The position numbers were made by a program, and so were the translations under genes. From assembly GCF_007679495.1 (NCBI RefSeq), contig NZ_VEGP01000020.1:1-64000 (forward strand): a DNA stretch of 64,000 nucleotides, in the 5' to 3' direction. The stretch comes from Paenibacillus sp. 32O-W (GTDB lineage Bacteria; Bacillota; Bacilli; Paenibacillales; NBRC-103111). The notes under the pieces are model-generated. The model was not told where the DNA came from. It searched no databases and was given only the letters and a program-made list of their open reading frames with translations. Below, piece by piece: positions 1-8,981 of this stretch; positions within the stretch are counted from its first letter, which is position 1; each line of letters opens with the position of its first letter.

Positions 1-2
1 AT

Positions 3-299
3 ATCAAGGAAGCGAAGAACGGCTTCTCCATTGATAGAATTGCGACGAGCGAATTTGAGGCGAATGAACTCGACTTGCTGATCAAATTACTCGCCTACAA
101 TTTGTTCGAGCGATTCAAGCGAAGTTGCTGCGAACCGGTACATCAAGGTTACACAATCGCTCGGTTCCGATTAGAGTTCTTCCACTGCGCAGCAACGATT
201 ATTCGCCATAGCCGCAACATCATTCTCAAGCTGGCAAAAGACTTTGTAAACCGGTATGCATGGCAACGAATTGAAGCCAGGATCGCACTTTTGGAATGA
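3..299 (+). CDS. IS1380-type transposase, C-terminal part (runs off left edge)
   Basis: The reading frame is open from the first bases of the window to a stop at 297-299, so this is the end of a gene that starts upstream. The protein ends with a Leu/Ala-rich helix, 'LIKLLAYNLFERFK', followed by 'HCAATIIRHSRNIILKLA', which resembles the C-terminal end of DDE transposases of the IS1380 group. The catalytic residues would lie outside the window. No terminal inverted repeat could be assigned between the stop and the histidine kinase gene. Whether the element is whole cannot be judged here. The family call rests on recalled C-terminal patterns and is moderate. Confidence 0.6.
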   Translation: MKEAKNGFSIDRIATSEFEANELDLLIKLLAYNLFERFKRSCCEPVHQGYTIARFRLEFFHCAATIIRHSRNIILKLAKDFVNRYAWQRIEARIALLE

Positions 300-504
300 A
301 AACCCCTAAATTTAACATGGAAGAAATCGCAGCCTCTTCATTGGGGAGGGGGAAAGTGTATCCACATAATGTTGACTTGAACCGAACGAACTGGGAAACC
401 TCCACTTTTTTACAGTCCGCGAGGCAGATCCACTATATTCAGTGTTTGATATTACGGGCTTTCGAAATTTAGGATCAACTTCATTCCCGGTTGGGAGGTC
501 TGCC

Positions 505-2352
505 ATGAAATTACTGCATTGGTTTGCAAATCGGTGGGTTGAGTCCCTCCAGCTTCGTCTCACGGTTTACTTTCTGCTCATTCTGATTCCACTCGTCTTC
601 ATTAGTTTGTATGCCAACTTCAAATCGAAATCGATCCTCGACCAGCAAGTAAGCGAGCGCATACAGAACGCCATGTCGGGAGCGATGGAATACATTGATC
701 TCACCATACAAAATGTAGAAGAGCTCTCCATGATTGTCGCCATGGACGGCAATATCAATCAGAAGCTGACCCAACTGGATACGAAGACGCTTCCGCAGTC
801 CAACTTCGACTTCGGTCAAGTATTGGCCAGCATAACCAACATTAATACGATTAATCCTTTACTGTCTCAAATTTCGATCCTGCATGCCTCATCCGGCACT
901 ATTCTGTCCACCCGTTTCGGAGGAAAGCGCATCGAGGATCTGGAAGCCCAGATATGGTATCAGGCGGTCATTAGCCATAATAAAGGGGCCGGCATCTGGT
1001 TAGTCCCACGCCACAATGAACCCGGCTACGATATAGAGCTGGAATCTATCTTCAGTCCGAAGAGCGTCACTCTGATGCGGTTGATGGATTATTTCAGCCC
1101 CGACGCCAATAATGTCCTGATGCTTACGATCAACAAGCAGAAGCTGCTGCAGATGATCAGCAATCTGTCAGGCTCCGAGCAGGAGAACGTCTATCTGTTC
1201 AATGAGAATATGCAGTTGATAGTGTCCACCACGGAGGAGCCTCTGCCCTCTATGGCCGATACTCTGACCACCAAGAACGGAATGGTCGAAACGGCGACGG
1301 ATCATGACAATGAGCTGTTTATCCGGCGGATTAATTCCAAGGAAACCGGATGGTCTCTTATTCTGCTGCAGCCGATTCATGCCATTCACCAGTCTTCGAA
1401 TCATTTAAGCCAATACACTTACTATATAGTTGCTGTCAGTATTGTTCTAGCCGTTATTATTGCATGGGTCATCTATCGCGGAATATCGTCCCCTCTTGCC
1501 TCTCTGGCCTACGGCATGAAACAAATGAGGCAGGGAAATTTGAATACCCGCCTGCCTATGGACCGAAAGGACGATTTCGGCAAGGTCACCCGCTCATTCA
1601 ATGATATGGTAAAGGAGCATCGGGACTTGATCAAAAATAATTATGAACAGCAGCTATTGATGGCAAAAACGGAATTGAGATTGCTGCAATCTCAGATTAA
1701 CCCGCATTTTCTGTACAATACGTTGGACTCCATTTATTGGAAAGCAGAAAATTACGAGGCTGAAGAAATCAGCGAAATGGTACTGAATCTTTCGAAATTT
1801 TTCCGGACCAGTCTAAGCAAAGGGAAGGATGTCTTTACCATTGAGGAGACGGTGGAGCATTTAACCTATTATTTGACGGTTCAGCGGCTGCGCTATGCAG
1901 ATCATTTCAGCGTACGCTTCGATATCGAAGAAGAGAGTAAACCGGTTCCGCTTCTCAAGCTGATTCTGCAGCCTTTAGTGGAGAATGCCATCCTTCATGG
2001 GCTGGAGAAGAAGCCGGAAGGGGGAGAACTGAAGATTTCCAGCCGGATACGGGATGGCCTCCTTATTCTAACGGTGGAAGATAACGGTAAAGGAATCGAC
2101 AGCGAGAAGCTCTCGGCCATTCGTCGGCAGTTGGATAAAGTCTCTTATAATGACTATGCGAAATTTAGCGGGATTCAGCCGGTTTACTATGAATTTTTCG
2201 GTCTGAGGAATGTGAAGGCACGCTTGAAGCTGTTCTACAAGGAACAGGCTGATTTGGAGATTGAAAGCACACTGAATGTCGGAACGGCCATTACGATTAC
2301 CATTCCCTTGGAAAGCTGCTATGAGATCGGAACAGGACAAGAGGAGGACTAG
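505..2352 (+). CDS. YesM-type sensor histidine kinase
   Basis: Membrane sensor kinase of a two-component system, about 615 residues. A short cytoplasmic start leads into TM1 (roughly residues 18-36), a large extracellular sensor region, TM2 (about 304-324), a HAMP linker, then the His_kinase domain with the phosphoacceptor motif 'QINPHFLYNTLDS' near residue 400, an N box 'ENAILHGL' near 493 and the G1 box 'DNGKGI' near 527. The ATG at 505 is preferred to an in-frame ATG at 442 because GGGAGGT precedes it and it places TM1 at the usual distance. It overlaps nothing and is followed after 5 nt by its response regulator. Kinases of this group usually control sugar ABC transporters, but none lies next to it, so the signal is unknown. 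Confidence 0.93.
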   Translation: MKLLHWFANRWVESLQLRLTVYFLLILIPLVFISLYANFKSKSILDQQVSERIQNAMSGAMEYIDLTIQNVEELSMIVAMDGNINQKLTQLDTKTLPQSNFDFGQVLASITNINTINPLLSQISILHASSGTILSTRFGGKRIEDLEAQIWYQAVISHNKGAGIWLVPRHNEPGYDIELESIFSPKSVTLMRLMDYFSPDANNVLMLTINKQKLLQMISNLSGSEQENVYLFNENMQLIVSTTEEPLPSMADTLTTKNGMVETATDHDNELFIRRINSKETGWSLILLQPIHAIHQSSNHLSQYTYYIVAVSIVLAVIIAWVIYRGISSPLASLAYGMKQMRQGNLNTRLPMDRKDDFGKVTRSFNDMVKEHRDLIKNNYEQQLLMAKTELRLLQSQINPHFLYNTLDSIYWKAENYEAEEISEMVLNLSKFFRTSLSKGKDVFTIEETVEHLTYYLTVQRLRYADHFSVRFDIEEESKPVPLLKLILQPLVENAILHGLEKKPEGGELKISSRIRDGLLILTVEDNGKGIDSEKLSAIRRQLDKVSYNDYAKFSGIQPVYYEFFGLRNVKARLKLFYKEQADLEIESTLNVGTAITITIPLESCYEIGTGQEED

Positions 2353-2357
2353 AGCCC

Positions 2358-3956
2358 GTGGATTTGATGATCGTCGATGATGAAATTCAATTGCTGGACA
2401 ATATGGCCCGCAACATCCCGTGGGATGAGCATGGCATCGAGGTTGTCGCAACAGCGGAAAACGGCGCCGAAGCCTTGGAGCTCTTCCAGATCACCAAGCC
2501 GGATATCGTCCTGCTGGATATCCAGATGCCGGAGGTCGACGGCCTGACAGTAGCCCAGCAGATTACGGCGGCCAATCCCCGCGTCAAGATTATTATCCTC
2601 AGCGGTTATGACGACTTCTCCTACGCCCAGAAAGCGGTGGAAATTAATGTCGTGAAATACTTGTTAAAGCCGGCCGGCTTCAAGGAAATTACGAATGCGG
2701 TTCTGGAAGCCAAGCGATTGATCAAGCAGGAGTTGGATGCTCTGTACAAGCAGGAGCAGCTGCAGAAAGCTTGGGAGGATCATCTGCCGGAATTGCGCAG
2801 CAACTTTTATTTAAACTGGGTGCTGGGGCAATATACCGGATGGGAGCTGGAAAAGCGCAGCCAGGACCTTATGATCGATCTGTCTTCGGTCCAGTACTAC
2901 GCCGTTATCATTGTAGATATAGACCCTTTGGAGGAAACGGAGACACGCTTTACCGAAAGAGACAATTCCTTGCTCCGGTTCTCCCTGAATCAGATGGCCA
3001 AGGAATACTTACACGACATTCCCTGCCAAGTCCTGAAGGATTACGATGATTCCACCATCCTGCTGTTTATGGAGAAGAACGAGAGGAAATCCAGTGATTT
3101 CATGACGGAGATTCACCGGCTTACCTCCCGCCTGCTGGTCCTCGTGAAGGAATACTTAAAGGTAACGGCTAGTGCGGGAATCGGCAATGCGGTCGCCTCC
3201 AAGGAATCCATCTTCGAGTCCTATCAGCAAGCCCGCCGGGCGCTTCAGGAAAGAGTCATTTACGGGCATGATTTGGCCATCCCCTATCGAGGGCAGAAAG
3301 ACAGAATGGCGGAAATTCCGTATAATCCGCCATTGGAAAAGATGCTCTCCAATGCATTGAAAGCCGGAAATGAGGACAAAGCTATTGAAGTCGTCGATGA
3401 ACTGGTCCGGCTGGGAATCCATCGGGCGCAATCTGTAGAGCAGGTGCGGGAGATCGCTCTGTATTTCAGCAGCCTGTTCGTCAGGACGGTACATTCCCAG
3501 GGCTGGGCGATGCAGGAAGTCGTCGGGGACAATTATGTTTATTTCCAAAACCTGCATTCTCTGCAGACGAAGGAGAAGATTGTCCAATGGCTGTACAGTA
3601 CGGTCCGCAGCATAACCCGCTATGCCAAACAGCTCAGCAGCTCGAACAGCCACCAGATTGTCGAGGAAATTATGAAATTCGTCGAGGCCGAACTCGACCA
3701 GCCGATCAACCTGCATACGATAGCGCAGAGATTATATGTCAATTCGTTCTACCTGTCGCGATTGTTTAAACAGGAAACCGGACAGTCATTCTCCCACTAT
3801 GTGCTGGACAAGAAAATGAAGCTGGCCATGGAAAGGCTGAACGAGGGAACGAAGGTTTTGGAGACGGCGCGCTCGCTCGGTTATAAGGATGTCAGCTATT
3901 TTACTAAAGTATTCCGCAAATATTGGGGAGTTACCCCCGGTGAAGTAAGGGGTTAG
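2358..3956 (+). CDS. YesN-type response regulator, AraC DNA-binding
   Basis: Partner regulator of the kinase just upstream, 532 residues, starting at a GTG with GAGGAGGA placed inside the end of the kinase gene, so the two are co-translated. The N-terminal receiver domain has the acidic pair 'VDDE', the phosphoacceptor Asp54 in 'VLLDIQMPEVDG' and the Lys of 'YLLKPAG'. A long middle region separates it from a C-terminal pair of AraC-type helix-turn-helix motifs ('TIAQRLYVNSFYLSRLFKQ' and 'ETARSLGYKDVSYFTKVF'). Phosphorylation by the kinase is expected to switch DNA binding. Targets are not visible: the next 660 bases hold only repeats, and the next gene is on the other strand. Confidence 0.93.
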   Translation: MDLMIVDDEIQLLDNMARNIPWDEHGIEVVATAENGAEALELFQITKPDIVLLDIQMPEVDGLTVAQQITAANPRVKIIILSGYDDFSYAQKAVEINVVKYLLKPAGFKEITNAVLEAKRLIKQELDALYKQEQLQKAWEDHLPELRSNFYLNWVLGQYTGWELEKRSQDLMIDLSSVQYYAVIIVDIDPLEETETRFTERDNSLLRFSLNQMAKEYLHDIPCQVLKDYDDSTILLFMEKNERKSSDFMTEIHRLTSRLLVLVKEYLKVTASAGIGNAVASKESIFESYQQARRALQERVIYGHDLAIPYRGQKDRMAEIPYNPPLEKMLSNALKAGNEDKAIEVVDELVRLGIHRAQSVEQVREIALYFSSLFVRTVHSQGWAMQEVVGDNYVYFQNLHSLQTKEKIVQWLYSTVRSITRYAKQLSSSNSHQIVEEIMKFVEAELDQPINLHTIAQRLYVNSFYLSRLFKQETGQSFSHYVLDKKMKLAMERLNEGTKVLETARSLGYKDVSYFTKVFRKYWGVTPGEVRG

Positions 3957-4019
3957 GCATCTCGGGAGGCTCAAGGATAGCAGGCCGGGTAAAAAGGAGT
4001 TTCTATTGAAGCCCGGCAC

Positions 4020-4115
4020 AGAAGATGAACAACCCGGTATTAGAGGCAGCTTTTTTTGCCGGGTGGAAAATTATTCGATCCTATGTGGTAAGAAAAGCTT
4101 CTATATGAAGCAATT
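4020..4115 (+). repeat. Dispersed repeat, second copy inside the mosaic at 35.9-36.1 kb
   Basis: This stretch, starting GAAGATGAACAACCCGGTAT and continuing through an AGCTTTTTTTGCC segment to a TATGTGGTAAGAA segment, matches the reverse complement of the block at about 35950-36045 in order and spacing. No coding sense was found; the small frame across it (4006-4194) has no convincing ribosome binding site. It is probably a degenerate mobile repeat. Confidence 0.6.
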
Positions 4116-4224
4116 TCGGGGATGTTGTAAAATTGTTCCTTACCAGACGCTTTTCATGGCATGTGGGGAATTATTCCATGCGGTTTGCAGCTAGCTTGCT
4201 CCGAATCTGGGGTGAAATTTGAAA

Positions 4225-4470
4225 ACTAAATGGATTTCATACAGTTAGATTTCTATATTCGGAAGAAATATGGGAACTAACTGGAAAACCTACAGCTAGT
4301 TTGCGCCAAAACAGCCGTTTCGCCCAAAGCTGCCCATTCTAACTGTAGTTTATCCAGTTAGTTTGATAATTTTCGCCCATTCGCTTGAATCTACCTGTAC
4401 AAAATACAGTTAGACGTGCCGCTCCGCTTGCAACGAATTTACCTGCATGAAATACAGTTAGGCGCCCATT
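4225..4470. repeat. Cluster of TACAGTTAG / CTAACTG repeats
   Basis: The 660-base gap between the response regulator and the EamA gene holds a cluster of short related motifs: TACAGTTAG at about 4239, 4405 and 4453, AACTAACTGG near 4275, CTACAGCTAG near 4290, TCTAACTGTAG near 4339 and CCAGTTAG near 4353. Some form small hairpins (CTGTA/TACAG around 4395-4410). No open frame with a plausible start runs through it. It looks like a lineage-specific intergenic repeat; the role is unknown. Confidence 0.6.
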
Positions 4471-4623
4471 CATGCCGCTTGGCCGCACCACCAGATGGTG
4501 AAAACAAGCCAGCGGATTTAATTTCCAAGATAGTTACGTCAGTTTCATTCCAAACCCGCAGGTATGAAGTGCAGTTGTGCCCTGGACACAAGACCGCGGC
4601 CTTTAGCCTGGTCTGGTCAGGCC

Positions 4624-5619
4624 TTAGCTTGCTGAAGCCTCGGCCTTGGCGGACGTCAGACCGGCACCCACACTTTCGGGACGCAGTGTCCCGTCGGGCC
4701 TCGATAGCCTCCGTTGGTACAGATTGTTGGCGACCAACGCTCCCATGACGAGCAGGGTTCCGCTCAGATCGTACGGAGTCATTTGGTAGCCTTGGGCCGC
4801 ACTCACTACGAACGTGGTCACCGGGATAAAATTAATAAATAAAATTCCGTTCATCGGAGTAAGATGCTTGACTCCCAAATTCCAGCTCAGTAGAGCAATG
4901 ACTCCGGGAAACAGGATCATAAAGCCCATCTCCGGGCCAATGAGCATGATTGTCTCCATACTCGGCGCCTTCAGAATACCTAACCATGTCAATACCGCGA
5001 CAATGACTGCCGAGGTGCCTGTACCGAGCAGACAGCTTAAGGTGGAGTAGCGCAGGGCCGACCACCGGGGATAGCTCTCCCCTCCCACAGTGTACAATAA
5101 CCAGCCCAACACGGCTATCAGCATCAGGCCGATAGCCAGCATCTGATGGAAGGACAGCAGCAGAGAATGCAAATCTCCGTGAGTAATGATAAGAATAACT
5201 CCTGTGAAAGCCACACTGACGGTAACCAGAGTGAACCGGCTGGGCCGGACATTTTTGTACAGCCACATAAAAACAACCGTCAGCATCGGCATGAGAGCTT
5301 CCATAATCGAGGCGATGATAATGCCTGATGTGCCAAGCATGTCCTGCCCGAGAAAAATACCAAAGTTATATACCGTGAAAGCCATCGTTCCGAAGAACCA
5401 CAGACGCTTCCCTTCCTTCCCCAGGCGAAAGGCCTCCCTCCCCTCCTTCCACCAAAGCAGCCCGATTAAAATGACCGTGACCGCGGAATACCGGATCAGA
5501 GAAAAATATAGCGCATCGACATGCTTCAGTGCGCTGTGAGCAACAGGAAACATAGCCCCCCAGGACATACTGGCGAGCAGGCAAAGCAATCCCCCTATTA
5601 CTATACGGTCTCTCTTCAT
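4624..5619 (-). CDS. EamA/DMT-family transporter
   Basis: Inner-membrane protein of about 331 residues with ten hydrophobic segments arranged as two EamA halves, starting 'MKRDRIVIGGLLCLLASM'. Members of this drug/metabolite superfamily export amino acids, metabolites or drugs; the substrate here is unknown. The ATG at 5619 is chosen because the membrane region begins directly after it; a longer frame to 5676 would add a charged leader of 19 residues. The C-terminus (about 40 residues) is polar and poorly conserved in appearance. It is transcribed divergently from a LysR regulator with a palindrome between them, a common arrangement for a regulator and its target exporter. Confidence 0.88.
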   Translation of the reverse strand: MKRDRIVIGGLLCLLASMSWGAMFPVAHSALKHVDALYFSLIRYSAVTVILIGLLWWKEGREAFRLGKEGKRLWFFGTMAFTVYNFGIFLGQDMLGTSGIIIASIMEALMPMLTVVFMWLYKNVRPSRFTLVTVSVAFTGVILIITHGDLHSLLLSFHQMLAIGLMLIAVLGWLLYTVGGESYPRWSALRYSTLSCLLGTGTSAVIVAVLTWLGILKAPSMETIMLIGPEMGFMILFPGVIALLSWNLGVKHLTPMNGILFINFIPVTTFVVSAAQGYQMTPYDLSGTLLVMGALVANNLYQRRLSRPDGTLRPESVGAGLTSAKAEASAS

Positions 5620-5718
5620 CTTGTTCTCTCGTTCTCCTATCCATCGTGTAGTCCGTAAAATCTGCCTTTCCATCATATCCGGTATTTTACATCAAGTAAA
5701 ACGATTGAAAATGAACGA

Positions 5719-5741
5719 ATCTATCATTATTATTGATAGAT
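5719..5741. promoter_or_regulatory. Palindrome between EamA and LysR genes, candidate LysR operator
   Basis: ATCTATCA (5719-5726) and TGATAGAT (5734-5741) form a perfect 8-bp inverted repeat with a 7-nt spacer. It lies immediately upstream of the LysR ribosome binding site and about 100 bp from the EamA start. LysR regulators usually bind T-N11-A palindromes in such divergent gaps. Confidence 0.6.
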
Positions 5742-5758
5742 AGGAGGGAGGCCGGGTT

Positions 5759-6637
5759 ATGGAGATTAGCGATCTGATTATATTTCAAAGTGTTGCCAAG
5801 CAAGGGAGCGTAAGCGGGGCCGCCCGCCAGTTGAATTACGTGCAATCGAACGTAACCGCCAGAATTAAGCAGTTGGAGAAAGAACTGCATACTTCCTTAT
5901 TCTACCGCCACAGCCGGGGGATGACTTTAACGCCCGAAGGCAAGCGGCTTCTGGAGTATTCGGATAAAATTATTTTTACTATGAAGGAAATGCAAAGCGC
6001 TTTTCAAGACCCCGACCATCCGGCGGGTAATGTAGAAATCGGGACGGTAGAGACGGTTTTCCGGCTGCCGCAAATTCTGTCAGTCTATTATCATCGCTAT
6101 CCCATGGTAGATTTGTCACTGGTTACCGGCGTCACGGAGGAATTGGTACAGGACGTCATTAACCACCGTTTGGACGGGGCTTTCGTCACAGGTCCGGTTA
6201 TCCACCCCCAGATTGTGCAGCATGAAGCGTTCGAGGAGAAGCTGGTACTGGTCACACACAAGAGCGCCACCAGCCCTCTGGATGAATTGACCAACAAGCC
6301 GCTGCTGGTATTCGGTTCGGGATGCGGTTACCGTTCCAAGCTGGAGCAATGGCTGCAGTTGGAGGGCATCACACCTGTCAAAAAAATCGAATTCGGAACT
6401 TTGGAGACGATACTTGGCAGCGTAGCTGCCGGCTTGGGGATAACCCTCGTTCCGGAATCTGCGGCCGCCACCTTTCGCGAGCTGGGTAAGGTGAGCGCCT
6501 ATTCGGTGCCGGAGGAAATCGGCCAGATCCGCACGGTGTTCATTCGCTCCGCGGAATCATTCCTGACCAATTCCATCCAGAAATTTATAGAGGTGATTGA
6601 GGCCACATCAAAGGAGCAGCTTTCCCCCATAGGGTAA
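5759..6637 (+). CDS. LysR-family transcriptional regulator
   Basis: Regulator of 292 residues with an N-terminal winged helix (about 1-60, 'FQSVAKQGSVSGAARQLNYV' then the recognition helix 'QSNVTARIKQLEKELHTSLF') and a C-terminal ligand-binding fold of the periplasmic-binding type (about 90-285). ATG 5759 follows TAGGAGGGAG at good spacing. It is divergent from the EamA exporter, so it probably controls that gene and itself through the palindrome in the gap. The ligand cannot be read from the sequence. Confidence 0.92.
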   Translation: MEISDLIIFQSVAKQGSVSGAARQLNYVQSNVTARIKQLEKELHTSLFYRHSRGMTLTPEGKRLLEYSDKIIFTMKEMQSAFQDPDHPAGNVEIGTVETVFRLPQILSVYYHRYPMVDLSLVTGVTEELVQDVINHRLDGAFVTGPVIHPQIVQHEAFEEKLVLVTHKSATSPLDELTNKPLLVFGSGCGYRSKLEQWLQLEGITPVKKIEFGTLETILGSVAAGLGITLVPESAAATFRELGKVSAYSVPEEIGQIRTVFIRSAESFLTNSIQKFIEVIEATSKEQLSPIG

Positions 6638-6925
6638 GCCCTATCCGAAAACGGGAGATAACAAGACCTTATTTCCCGCGCAATAGGCTTTTAATACCAT
6701 TTGATCGGGAATAGCCATGAGAGATAAGACTCATTTTCCCTGACAGGAATCGGCAATTCCTTGATGTTTCCATTCCCTTCCCTTAGAATGAAGGGAGTTT
6801 TCTGCAATTCTTATACCTTTCCCATGGGGCGGGATTCAGGAGATTTGCCGCGGCCCATTGCCAGTCTGCTTAGTTTAAGATGGGAAAGGATTGCGGACCT
6901 AACATTTACTCGGGAGGTTGTTTCA

Positions 6926-7609
6926 GTGAAGAAGAAAGCAGTCGTATTTGCATCCACCGCCACACTAATGTTCGGGTTAGTCGCTGGCGCAACAGCCGCT
7001 CCAGTGTTGGAGAACATCTCCGCCTACCTCAACTGGGGCATCAGCTTCAAAATTAACGGACAAAGCTGGACGGCCAAGGATGAGGATGGCAACAAGCTCG
7101 TTCCTATCACTTATAACGGCAGTACCTATCTGCCTGTAAGAGCGGTGGCTGAAGCGCTCGGAACCGCCGTAGACTGGGATAATGACACTCAGACCGTCCT
7201 TCTCGGCGAGAAACAAGACACTGTTCATATGAACGATGTCAAAATGGACTTGGGCTACAGCAGTCATGTCATGGCTACCACCGATAAGCAATATACGGTG
7301 CAGGATGGCCAGGATTACAAGGCCGGGATAGTCGTTGACGACATTAATTCCGCACAGAAGTCCTTCAAGCTCGTACCGGAAGGAAAATATCAGAAGCTGG
7401 AGCTGCAATTTTTCGGCTTGGAAATTCAGAAAGACGTAGAAATAAAAGTGTATGGGGCTAACGATACGGTCATCAAGCATGTAATGCTCTCCGGCAGCAC
7501 GTCCCAGAAGGTAGACCTGGACATCGGCGGCCTTAAAGAAGTGAAGGTGGAATTTAAGGGTGGCCTCTCTGCAGCCGACAAAGTATTTACTACAGGCACT
7601 TATCGTTAA
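6926..7609 (+). CDS. Exported protein with copper-amine-oxidase-type stalk domain
   Basis: About 227 residues. A GTG start at 6926 is preferred because GGGAGGT stands 8 nt before it and the product then begins with a normal signal peptide ('KKKAVVFASTATLMFGLVAG' then 'ATAAP'). The mature part starts with a stalk domain of the kind found in copper amine oxidase N-termini: 'ISFKINGQSW', 'YNGSTYLPVRAVAEALGTAV', 'WDNDTQTVLLG' (about residues 35-95). This domain is very common on cell-surface proteins of Paenibacillus and relatives. The remaining 130 residues look beta-rich and resemble a carbohydrate-binding or NPCBM-like module, but I cannot name it. A strong terminator follows. The 288 bases upstream hold no gene. 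Confidence 0.85.
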   Translation: MKKKAVVFASTATLMFGLVAGATAAPVLENISAYLNWGISFKINGQSWTAKDEDGNKLVPITYNGSTYLPVRAVAEALGTAVDWDNDTQTVLLGEKQDTVHMNDVKMDLGYSSHVMATTDKQYTVQDGQDYKAGIVVDDINSAQKSFKLVPEGKYQKLELQFFGLEIQKDVEIKVYGANDTVIKHVMLSGSTSQKVDLDIGGLKEVKVEFKGGLSAADKVFTTGTYR

Positions 7610-7627
7610 TTTATATTGAGAGGCATT

Positions 7628-7684
7628 AACCCCCGCGCTTGGAGACCGTTCTTCGCGGCCCTCATAAGGCGGGGGTTCGTCTTA
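7628..7684. terminator. Bidirectional-type terminator hairpin
   Basis: AACCCCCGC (7628-7636) pairs with GCGGGGGTT (7669-7677), followed by TCGTCTTATT. It separates the stalk-domain gene from the converging HAAS-domain gene. Confidence 0.75.
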
Positions 7685-7695
7685 TTGATGCTTAA

Positions 7696-8448
7696 TCATT
7701 GAGCCTTTCGTCTGTTTTGTATCACTAAATATACGAGGTAAAGCACAATCAGGCCAATCATGATTCCGAGACTGACTATAGCACGATCCTGGGGAGACGT
7801 CGTCAAGAGATCGGCGATAAAGTCGGGAACTATGATAATACAAGGCACGATAATGGTGACCCACGTCTTGGCAAAGATCGAATACCCGATAAGGAACACT
7901 CCGCAGGCGGCGGCAATCATATAATTCTGGGACGGCGTTGCAATAAATACGGGGCTTAAATCCATGAACCGATTAAGCAGCTTGATGCCGAGGAAAATCC
8001 CCATGGGAACAAACCCTATTACCCAGTACATCGCGATGCGGACTGCTTTGGAGAGAGATCTGGAGCTTTCTAACCGCAGGAAGAGAATAAACATCCCCAA
8101 CCCGATCACAAAAGCCGTCAGATTGCCGATAATATCAAGCAGAGTGTAAACTGCGTTTCCTTGCAGAGCATCCGGCAGAATTACGAAGGCCAGCGCCAGC
8201 GGGAAGAAGAGCAGCAGCGTCGACATTATTTCCTTCTGATCGGTCTTCATTTCAACTCTCAGTTGATCCATATAGGCTTTCGGCGAGCCGCCTGTTATTT
8301 CCTCAATGTTCTTTCCATGCTTCTCCGCTTGAACGAAATGATCCTCCAACTCGGACACAATGTCTTCAATTTCTTGCTCATTCTTACCGTACGTTGTCAA
8401 GTACATTCTTAAGTCGGATAGAAATTTCTCCGCTTTTTTAGATAACAT
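7696..8448 (-). CDS. HAAS-domain membrane protein
   Basis: About 250 residues. The N-terminal 75 residues ('KKAEKFLSDLRMYLTTYGKN...VSELEDHFVQAEKHGK') match the HAAS / DUF1700-like cytosolic helical domain, a module typically encoded next to PadR regulators. Six or so membrane helices follow (from about residue 78 to 240), ending in a basic tail. The gene lies 3 nt after the stop of the PadR gene, so the two are co-transcribed and likely work together. A membrane stress-sensing role is known for similar PadR-linked pairs, but the signal here is unknown. Confidence 0.8.
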   Translation of the reverse strand: MLSKKAEKFLSDLRMYLTTYGKNEQEIEDIVSELEDHFVQAEKHGKNIEEITGGSPKAYMDQLRVEMKTDQKEIMSTLLLFFPLALAFVILPDALQGNAVYTLLDIIGNLTAFVIGLGMFILFLRLESSRSLSKAVRIAMYWVIGFVPMGIFLGIKLLNRFMDLSPVFIATPSQNYMIAAACGVFLIGYSIFAKTWVTIIVPCIIIVPDFIADLLTTSPQDRAIVSLGIMIGLIVLYLVYLVIQNRRKAQ

Positions 8449-8451
8449 TGC

Positions 8452-8790
8452 TTAACCTCCTTTAGTATGATCTATCTCAAATAACGCATTGACGGCTTGA
8501 GAGAGCTCCTTCCACCGAGCTTCGAAATCCGCCAATTCCTTCAGACCTTCCGGGGTGATCGAATAGTATTTGCGCTTCGGCCCCGTAGGCGATGCTTTCA
8601 TAACCGTGGAAACAAGACCTTCCTTCTGCATTCGGATCAGTACGGGATAAATACTGCCTTCGCTCACCATGTGAAAGCCAAACCGCTCAAGCTTCTCTAT
8701 CATTTCGTATCCATAGGTCTCGCCGCGCGCTATGACAGCAAGCAAACAGCCCTCCAGTACCCCCTTCAACATCTGGGTGGATGTCGACAT
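8452..8790 (-). CDS. PadR-family transcriptional regulator
   Basis: About 112 residues with the PadR winged helix: 'MLKGVLEGCLLAVIARGETY', 'YEMIEKLERFGF', 'VSEGSIYPVLIRMQKEGLV' and the wing 'GPKRKYYSITPEG'. The ATG at 8790 is chosen because AAGGGAGTG lies 7-8 nt before it; a TTG at 8808 would be the only longer start. It is first in a two-gene operon with the HAAS-domain membrane protein. Upstream, AATACAAGATA (8807-8817) and TATCTTATATT (8849-8859) form an imperfect inverted pair that could be its operator; the upstream half overlaps the ribosome binding region. Confidence 0.9.
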   Translation of the reverse strand: MSTSTQMLKGVLEGCLLAVIARGETYGYEMIEKLERFGFHMVSEGSIYPVLIRMQKEGLVSTVMKASPTGPKRKYYSITPEGLKELADFEARWKELSQAVNALFEIDHTKGG

Positions 8791-8910
8791 AGTCACACTC
8801 CCTTGCAATACAAGATAGCTGGCTAAAAAAATAACAAGATCACTGAGGTATCTTATATTACATTATAGCAAAGCGGCCAGCATAAAGCAACCACTGGACA
8901 ATAATGGCAT

Positions 8911-8981
8911 ACAAACACACAGTCTCGCCATTCACGCCAACCATGTCATAGTTAAGGCCATAGCGAGACCTGTGCGTTTGT
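8911..8981. other. Long imperfect hairpin in the gap before the GntR-SBP gene
   Basis: The gap 8791-9153 has no gene. In it the arms 8911-8931 (ACAAACACACAG then TCTCGCCAT) and 8960-8981 (reverse complement ACAAACGCACAGGTCTCGCT) pair over about 20 bp around a 28-nt loop. No T-run follows either side, so it is not an obvious terminator. It may be a decayed insertion-element end or a structured RNA. Confidence 0.5.

Noticed and set aside
4006-4194. Open frame of 62 codons
   Set aside because: Lies across a dispersed repeat, no good start signal, no protein-like pattern.
6638-6925. Possible riboswitch in the 288-base gap before the stalk-domain gene
   Set aside because: Some repeated words (GAGATAA, TTTCCC) but no conserved riboswitch core that I recognise.
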